Source of the DNA: DAOUTY01 sp964453665
Lineage (GTDB): Bacteria; Chloroflexota; Dehalococcoidia; SZUA-161
Length of the DNA: 9,415 nt
Assembly: GCA_964453665.1 (NCBI GenBank)
Contig: CAYVQT010000088.1
Location: 1-9,415, forward strand
Direction: 5' to 3'
Below, piece by piece: positions 5,322 through 9,415 of the stretch (position 1 is the stretch's first letter; the number at the start of each line of letters is the position of its first letter). The notes under the pieces are model-generated. The model did not search any database and was not told the origin of the DNA. It was given only the letters and a program-made list of their open reading frames with translations. The translations under genes and the position numbers were made by a program.

Positions 5322-6065
5322 ATGGCAACCAGCCAGAATCAGCCGGCAGTCGAAACCCGCCAACTGGTGAAGAAATTCGGCTTCTTCACGGCAGTGGACC
5401 GTCTCAATCTCAGAATCGAGAGCGGTGAGACCTACGGCATGCTCGGCCCCAACGGGTCGGGCAAGACAACGACCATCAAGATGCTCTGCGGCCTTCTCAA
5501 AATTACCGGCGGAGAGGCGTTTGTTCTCAGCAAGAAGGCCGGTGACCCTTCCGTCTCACCGCGAATCGGATACATGCCGCAGGAGACAGCGCTCTACCTG
5601 GACTTGACTATACACGACAACATCAGACTCTTCGGGGAGATCTACGGCATGAACAGGGATGACATCGAGCGAGAGGAAGCTAACCTGCTTCGTTTCATCG
5701 ACCTGGAAGAATGGCGAAATGCCCCTATCTCCACTTTGAGCGGCGGTATGAGGCACCGCGTATCCCTTGCCTGCAGCATGCTTCACAATCCTGAGCTGCT
5801 GTTCCTCGATGAGCCGACCGTCGGCGTTGATCCGGAACTGCGGGCTTCCTTCTGGGACTACTTCGAGGCGCTGCGAAAAAGAGGCGTGACCGTAATCATC
5901 ACCACTCACTATATGGACGAAGCGCACCATTGCAGCAAGGTTGGGCTTCTAAGGCAGGGGCAGCTCATCGCCGAGGGGCCACCTGAAGAGATCACCAGAT
6001 CGGCGGGGGCACAGTCGCTTGAGGATGCCTTTCTGGCACTGGCCCGGAGAGGAGAGCAGCCATGA
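5322..6065 (+). CDS. ABC-2 type transporter ATP-binding protein
   Basis: This 247-residue cytosolic ATPase would power the permease encoded next to it. All nucleotide-binding motifs are intact: Walker A GPNGSGKTT (42-50), Q-loop Gln87 (YMPQE), signature LSGGM (139-143), Walker B LLFLDEP (159-165) and the switch histidine His196 (TTH). The sequence resembles DrrA/NatA/CcmA-type ATPases of ABC-2 drug, lipid or ion exporters; the substrate is unknown. Start choice: the frame opens with GTG 5316, but AGGCGG (5311-5316) is a ribosome site with a 5-base spacer to ATG 5322, so 5322 is preferred. It ends in a 4-base ATGA overlap with the permease gene. An upstream TetR gene on the same strand suggests drug- or stress-inducible expression. 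Confidence 0.95.
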   Translation: MATSQNQPAVETRQLVKKFGFFTAVDRLNLRIESGETYGMLGPNGSGKTTTIKMLCGLLKITGGEAFVLSKKAGDPSVSPRIGYMPQETALYLDLTIHDNIRLFGEIYGMNRDDIEREEANLLRFIDLEEWRNAPISTLSGGMRHRVSLACSMLHNPELLFLDEPTVGVDPELRASFWDYFEALRKRGVTVIITTHYMDEAHHCSKVGLLRQGQLIAEGPPEEITRSAGAQSLEDAFLALARRGEQP

Positions 6066-7174
6066 AGTTCAGCCGCGCATTCGCTATCACCAAACGAATC
6101 TTCAGGGGTTTGAGGCATGACCGGCGAACGCTGGCGCTCATAATAATCGCGCCGGTCCTGGCAATGTGCATCTTCGGCGTTGCCTTCAGCGGCGATGTGA
6201 CCAACGTCGGCGTGGTGATTGTAAATCTCGACGACGGTGTAGTATCGAAGGCAATTATCTCCAATCTGAGCGATGAGACCCTCGACATCCGCTATATGGA
6301 CAACGAGCAGGATGCTGTCGCCGAGGTCGAAGGCGGCGATGCGTGGGCCGCTATTGTATTCCCGCAGGACTTCAGCGCGAACGTCATGGCGAAACTACAG
6401 GATAACTCCCTTGCCGTAGATACCGCTATAAGCGTAAATGCTGATAAGAGCAACGTGAATATTGTCACTGCGGTGATGAGGTCAGTGACCGATGCCATGA
6501 TGGCTACCATGTCACAGGCGGGCGTGGAAATCCCTATATCGATCGATGACTCGCCGGTCTACGGCGAGGGGGCGGAATTCATCGACTTCTTCGTGCCGGG
6601 AATCATGGCCTTCGCCGTATTTCTGCTGACAACACTGCTTACCCTGCTTGCCTTCGTAGGTGAACGCACCAGCGGCACGCTTGAGAGGCTCAGGGCCTCA
6701 CCGATGAAGGAGAGCGAGATCGTAGCCGGTTACGCTATGGCCTTCGGCATCATCGGAATGTTCCAGGCCTCGCTGCTACTGATTGTAGGAACGCTGGTCT
6801 TCAACATCATTATCGTGGGTAACCCTTTTCTGGCATACATCATCGTGGCACTGCTGGCGGTGGTCAGCGTGAGCCTGGGAATACTGCTTTCCAGCGCCGC
6901 CAAGAGGGAGGCCCAGGCAGTGCAGTTCCTTCCCCTGATCATCTTACCAACGTTCCTGTTGTCGGGGATTTTCTGGCCGATAGAGGCCATACCCTCTATA
7001 CTCAGGCCTCTGTCGTTCCTGATACCCCCGACCTACGGGGTAGAAGGCATGCGCTCGGTCATGCTACGGGGATGGGGGCTGGAGCATATCTGGCTCCAGA
7101 TCGTGGTGCTCCTGGCATTCGCGCTGGTGTTCCTGGCAGCGAGCGTCAAGTCACTCCAGAGGGAGAAAGGGTAG
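6062..7174 (+). CDS. ABC-2 type transporter permease
   Basis: This 370-residue membrane subunit has the YhhJ/YbhR-like layout: one helix near the N-terminus (about 23-42), a long extracytoplasmic domain (about 43-172), then five helices (about 175-200, 220-245, 255-280, 287-307, 343-362). Family features include the cytosolic loop ERTSGTLERLRASPMKESEI (201-220) and the late segment YGVEGMRSVMLRGWG (325-339). Two copies would pair with two ATPase subunits to form a complete exporter. The start ATG 6062 overlaps the ATPase stop (ATGA), with GGAGAG (6050-6055) upstream, so the two are translationally coupled. Drug efflux is the usual guess for such TetR-linked pairs, but no substrate-specific feature is visible. 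Confidence 0.94.
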   Translation: MKFSRAFAITKRIFRGLRHDRRTLALIIIAPVLAMCIFGVAFSGDVTNVGVVIVNLDDGVVSKAIISNLSDETLDIRYMDNEQDAVAEVEGGDAWAAIVFPQDFSANVMAKLQDNSLAVDTAISVNADKSNVNIVTAVMRSVTDAMMATMSQAGVEIPISIDDSPVYGEGAEFIDFFVPGIMAFAVFLLTTLLTLLAFVGERTSGTLERLRASPMKESEIVAGYAMAFGIIGMFQASLLLIVGTLVFNIIIVGNPFLAYIIVALLAVVSVSLGILLSSAAKREAQAVQFLPLIILPTFLLSGIFWPIEAIPSILRPLSFLIPPTYGVEGMRSVMLRGWGLEHIWLQIVVLLAFALVFLAASVKSLQREKG

Positions 7175-7257
7175 GGATATCTGTAAACTACACACGATAC
7201 CTAAATCCCCGGTACCGCCTTGCGTTAGCTTAGTTCTAACTAGAAGCCCTTCTAAAT

Positions 7258-8094
7258 CTATCCTTCCTCCTCCTTCAGCAGGTCGCCGAAGACCTCGGCA
7301 TGGTATACCTCGTGGTCTCTTATCCTGATAAGAAGCTCTTTCAGACCGGGGTCATCGATCTCCTTCGCAGCACGGTCGTATTCAGCCGCCACTACCTTCT
7401 CGATCTCGATATCCGCCCGCAGCATATCTGCCGTATTCCGTGACTGGTCTACCTCCGTGTGCTCGATCTTTGGCGTTCCTTCACTACCGACCAGCTCCTC
7501 GGAAAGCCACCCGAGATGCTGCATTTCATTTATAGCCTGGTCCTGCATCTGCTCCTTGACCTCTTCGTTTTTGGTCATATAGGAGTGCAGAAGATACTGG
7601 AGAATTACAGTATATTCGTGTTCAATGCCCCAATCGAGTATTTTAGTGACCTTGTCCTGCCGCGAGCCCCTTATGTCCTCTGCTTTCTCCCTCCCGGCCT
7701 TGTCCACGAAATGAACGAATTGCCCGTGGTGCGCCCTTTCGTCGGAAAGAATCCGCTCCAGCAGCCGTTTTATCTTGTGGTCGTCGATAGCCTTTATGTG
7801 TTTTTCATATAAGGCAATACCCTCTTCCTCCTGCTTTACGTCATTACTCATCCATTCCGTGACCGCTTTGCCGCCGGTACGCATCGCCCCCCTCTTGATG
7901 GTAGGCACGCCACCCAATTCGACCACGGTCTCCGCGAGCCAGTCAAAGTGGCGCATCTCCTCCCGGGCTATGGCCTCAATCTCGCATGCCATCTCGCCCT
8001 CGCCCATGGCATAGCCATGAACCAGATACTGTATTATGGCTGCGTGCTCGCCCTCCATATCCTGATTCAGCATATCGATGATTTTCTCGTTCAT
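7258..8094 (-). CDS. Tandem ferritin-like (bacterioferritin-type) diiron protein
   Basis: This 278-residue protein contains two four-helix ferritin-like domains in one chain. Domain 1 (about 1-135) carries Glu16 (EHAAIIQYL), Glu46/His49 (EEMRH), Glu89 and Glu119/His122 (DERAH). Domain 2 (about 145-278) carries Glu160 (EYTVILQYL), Glu190/His193 (NEMQH), Glu230 and Glu262/His265 (HEVYH). Each set matches the Glu, ExxH, Glu, ExxH diiron pattern of bacterioferritin (Glu18, Glu51/His54, Glu94, Glu127/His130). Ordinary bacterioferritin has one such domain in about 160 residues. Likely roles are iron handling or peroxide/oxygen detoxification in the cytosol; cage assembly is uncertain for a fused form. 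The frame reaches 8130, but GGAGG (8100-8104) lies 5 bases before ATG 8094. It is read alone, convergent with the ABC permease gene. Confidence 0.92.
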   Translation of the reverse strand: MNEKIIDMLNQDMEGEHAAIIQYLVHGYAMGEGEMACEIEAIAREEMRHFDWLAETVVELGGVPTIKRGAMRTGGKAVTEWMSNDVKQEEEGIALYEKHIKAIDDHKIKRLLERILSDERAHHGQFVHFVDKAGREKAEDIRGSRQDKVTKILDWGIEHEYTVILQYLLHSYMTKNEEVKEQMQDQAINEMQHLGWLSEELVGSEGTPKIEHTEVDQSRNTADMLRADIEIEKVVAAEYDRAAKEIDDPGLKELLIRIRDHEVYHAEVFGDLLKEEEG

Positions 8095-8099
8095 ATCCC

Positions 8100-8104
8100 C
8101 CTCC
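8100..8104 (-). promoter_or_regulatory. Shine-Dalgarno deciding the ferritin-like start
   Basis: GGAGG on the minus strand lies 5 bases before ATG 8094; the in-frame ATG at 8130 has no such site. Confidence 0.8.
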
Positions 8105-8143
8105 TCATTTTGTGTAACATGGCAGTTCAAACTGTGTTTGAGT

Positions 8144-8173
8144 ACTATACAGAATGAACTCGCATTTAGTCAA
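8144..8173 (-). promoter_or_regulatory. Promoter of the ferritin-like gene
   Basis: On the minus strand, TTGACT (8173-8168), an 18-base spacer and TATAGT (8149-8144) give a good sigma70-type match. The start point would be near 8137. Just inside the transcript is a 12-base inverted repeat, CAGTT / AACTG with a 2-base centre (8123-8134), in a position where an operator could act. It does not resemble a Fur box. Confidence 0.6.
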
Positions 8174-8480
8174 TAGCGGGGATACCATTTAATCCGCAGG
8201 GTACACCTGAAATGCCCGCCTCCAAACCATGCCTTTGTTAAACACAGAACGCCTTGCTCCCCTTCTCTGGCGGCAGGGAGTAAGATGTGGATAAATATAT
8301 AGATTCCTTCTTCCGCGGGAATGACACAATAGCGACCGGCGCCATTTCTCCGGGTACGCCCGGCCCACCATGAATGACGGCCACTTTAAAAAGGGCATCT
8401 GCCATATTTCCCTAAATTTTTCATATTTATAAACAAAGTTTAACCTCTTTTCAACTAAATTGCAGTAACACTATCTCATA
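8174..8480. other. Gene-free spacer with repeat relics and an AT-rich end
   Basis: No credible gene is present; the minus-strand frame over 8189-8398 has a low-complexity Arg-rich translation without family features. A hairpin ATTCC / GGAAT (8303-8307 and 8318-8322) followed by GAC resembles the hairpin-plus-GAC unit at 4477-4498. From about 8400 the sequence becomes strongly AT-rich up to the lipoprotein promoter. Confidence 0.5.
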
Positions 8481-8495
8481 AATTAAGTGTATAAT
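8465..8495 (+). promoter_or_regulatory. Candidate promoter of the lipoprotein gene
   Basis: A perfect -10 TATAAT (8490-8495) lies in an AT-rich stretch. The best -35 is GTAACA (8465-8470), four of six matches with a long 19-base spacer, so the -35 is uncertain. The leader would be about 78 bases to ATG 8580. Confidence 0.42.
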
Positions 8496-8579
8496 CATTT
8501 ATTGAATAAACCCCTAATGGAATATTCTGTCATACAAATTCTCAAGGGGGATACAATACGTCCGGAGAGGAAAAATCCA

Positions 8580-9362
8580 ATGAGTAGATGGAGCAAATCT
8601 TTACTGGCTATTTTATTGATAAGCGTATTGATTCTGGGGCTAATCGGCTGTGGTGGCGGCACTTCAAGCCCCGACGATACAGTGCGCGCCGCGTTCGCGG
8701 CTTTGGAGTCTAAAAATGCCGATAAGCTTGTCGGCTACTACGTGGAAGACGTAAGAGATACGGTCTCAGCCAAGACAGAATACGCCTTTGCCGTTGTTAA
8801 TAAATTCAAGGTATCCAATTTGGAAACGACAGCTTTGAGCGAGACTGAAGATACCGCTTCGGTTGAGGCGGACTATGACCTTACAACTACACTAAGCGGG
8901 CAGAGCATCAAAGAACATATAACGGAGATATATGAGCTAGCGAAAGTAGATGGTGAATGGCTGCTGCTTGGTGAGGCCACCGAAGTCGAGAGGATCGAGG
9001 CTACACCCGTGCCAACTCCAACACCACCTGCATTTTCCAGCCCCGAAGGAACAGTCCTGGAGTACTACCGCTCTATAGAGGCCAGGGACATAGGCGCGAT
9101 TCAAAAATGTTTCCGCGAGGACTTTCGCGATGGTATTGTGCCTGCGCTCGAGGATTACTATTCTTATACGGAATCCTTAAGCATCCTCGATATAGAGTTA
9201 GAAGTTGTTAACCAGACAGAGAGCGAAGCTACTGTCATAGCGTACTACGAAATATATGTAATCCAAGAGGGAGAGACCTACAGCTCACCGACTGAGGAGG
9301 ATATCTATCTCCAAAAAGTCGGCGGGAAGTGGTTAATCGCCGAGGACATGGGGCTGTACTAG
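8580..9362 (+). CDS. Lipoprotein with two homologous tandem domains
   Basis: This is a 260-residue secreted lipoprotein. The signal peptide has the basic start MSRWSK, a hydrophobic core LLAILLISVLILG and a lipobox LIGC, with Cys24 as the lipidation site. The mature protein has two related domains. SSPDDTVRAAFAALESKNAD (29-48) aligns with SSPEGTVLEYYRSIEARDIG (153-172), EDVRD (56-60) with EDFRD (180-184), and KVDGEWLLL (122-130) with KVGGKWLIA (246-254). A linker rich in Pro and Thr (141-150, ATPVPTPTPP) separates them. The pattern of an N-terminal helix then strands ending in DGEW resembles NTF2-like/DUF4878 folds, which is inference. The frame extends to GTG 8487, but the signal peptide and GGAGAGG (8564-8570) fix ATG 8580. 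No catalytic motif is visible; function unknown. Confidence 0.85.
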   Translation: MSRWSKSLLAILLISVLILGLIGCGGGTSSPDDTVRAAFAALESKNADKLVGYYVEDVRDTVSAKTEYAFAVVNKFKVSNLETTALSETEDTASVEADYDLTTTLSGQSIKEHITEIYELAKVDGEWLLLGEATEVERIEATPVPTPTPPAFSSPEGTVLEYYRSIEARDIGAIQKCFREDFRDGIVPALEDYYSYTESLSILDIELEVVNQTESEATVIAYYEIYVIQEGETYSSPTEEDIYLQKVGGKWLIAEDMGLY

Positions 9363-9370
9363 ACTAGTAC
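9356..9370. repeat. Small palindrome across the lipoprotein stop codon
   Basis: GTACTA / TAGTAC arms with a 3-base centre span the TAG stop at 9360-9362. No T-run follows closely, so a terminator role is doubtful. The remaining bases to 9415 hold nothing I can identify. Confidence 0.3.
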
Positions 9371-9415
9371 CTTGTAACCTTTATAATTTCGGATAGAGAT
9401 GTTTGAGTTTAATAC

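Noticed and set aside
7175..7257. Terminator between the convergent permease and ferritin-like genes
   Set aside because: Only a weak TAGTT / AACTA hairpin and no T-run on either strand; not enough to call.
8189..8398. 69-residue minus-strand open frame upstream of the lipoprotein
   Set aside because: Arg-rich translation of repeat relics with no recognisable domain and no credible start signal.

Overview
This is a bacterial window of moderate GC content with 11 supportable protein genes, no RNA genes, no CRISPR array and no intact insertion sequence. The organism cannot be fixed from sequence alone. A Pro/Thr-linker lipoprotein, a small Cys-rich DUF6485-type protein and gene-free stretches littered with GGGCG...CGCCC and ATTGC...GCAAT-GAC type palindromes would fit an uncultured anaerobe of the Chloroflexota (Dehalococcoidia-like). 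That placement is inference and is weak.

Layout: (1) Bases 1-280 hold no convincing gene. (2) 281-3435, plus strand: a LysE-type exporter, a rhomboid protease, an AcuC/histone-deacetylase-type amidohydrolase and a gamma-carbonic-anhydrase-like hexapeptide-repeat protein. They are tightly spaced and the last two overlap by 13 bases, so this looks like one transcription unit. (3) 3532-4241, minus strand: a short MgtC/SapB-type membrane protein followed by a 70-residue Cys-rich protein, read from a good promoter at 4293-4321. (4) 4322-4534: a gene-free spacer filled with palindromic repeat relics. (5) 4535-7174, plus strand: a TetR-family repressor behind a consensus promoter whose -10 end and start point are covered by a palindromic operator, then an ABC-2 ATPase and permease overlapping by 4 bases. 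This is a classic self-regulated export module. (6) 7258-8094, minus strand: a double-domain ferritin-like protein with two complete diiron ligand sets and its own promoter. (7) 8174-8480: a second repeat-relic and AT-rich spacer. (8) 8580-9362, plus strand: a lipoprotein made of two homologous domains joined by a Pro/Thr linker.

Several starts were moved inward from the longest open frame because a Shine-Dalgarno site, a transcription start or a signal peptide decides them: HDAC-like to 1784, MgtC-like to 4241, TetR to 4601, ABC ATPase to 5322, ferritin-like to 8094, lipoprotein to 8580.

I did not find a clear undescribed multi-gene system. The parts most worth a second look are the fused double ferritin-like protein, the internally duplicated lipoprotein, the overlapping deacetylase/hexapeptide pair with changed active-site neighbours, the TetR operator layout, and the palindromic repeat family that appears in both spacers.
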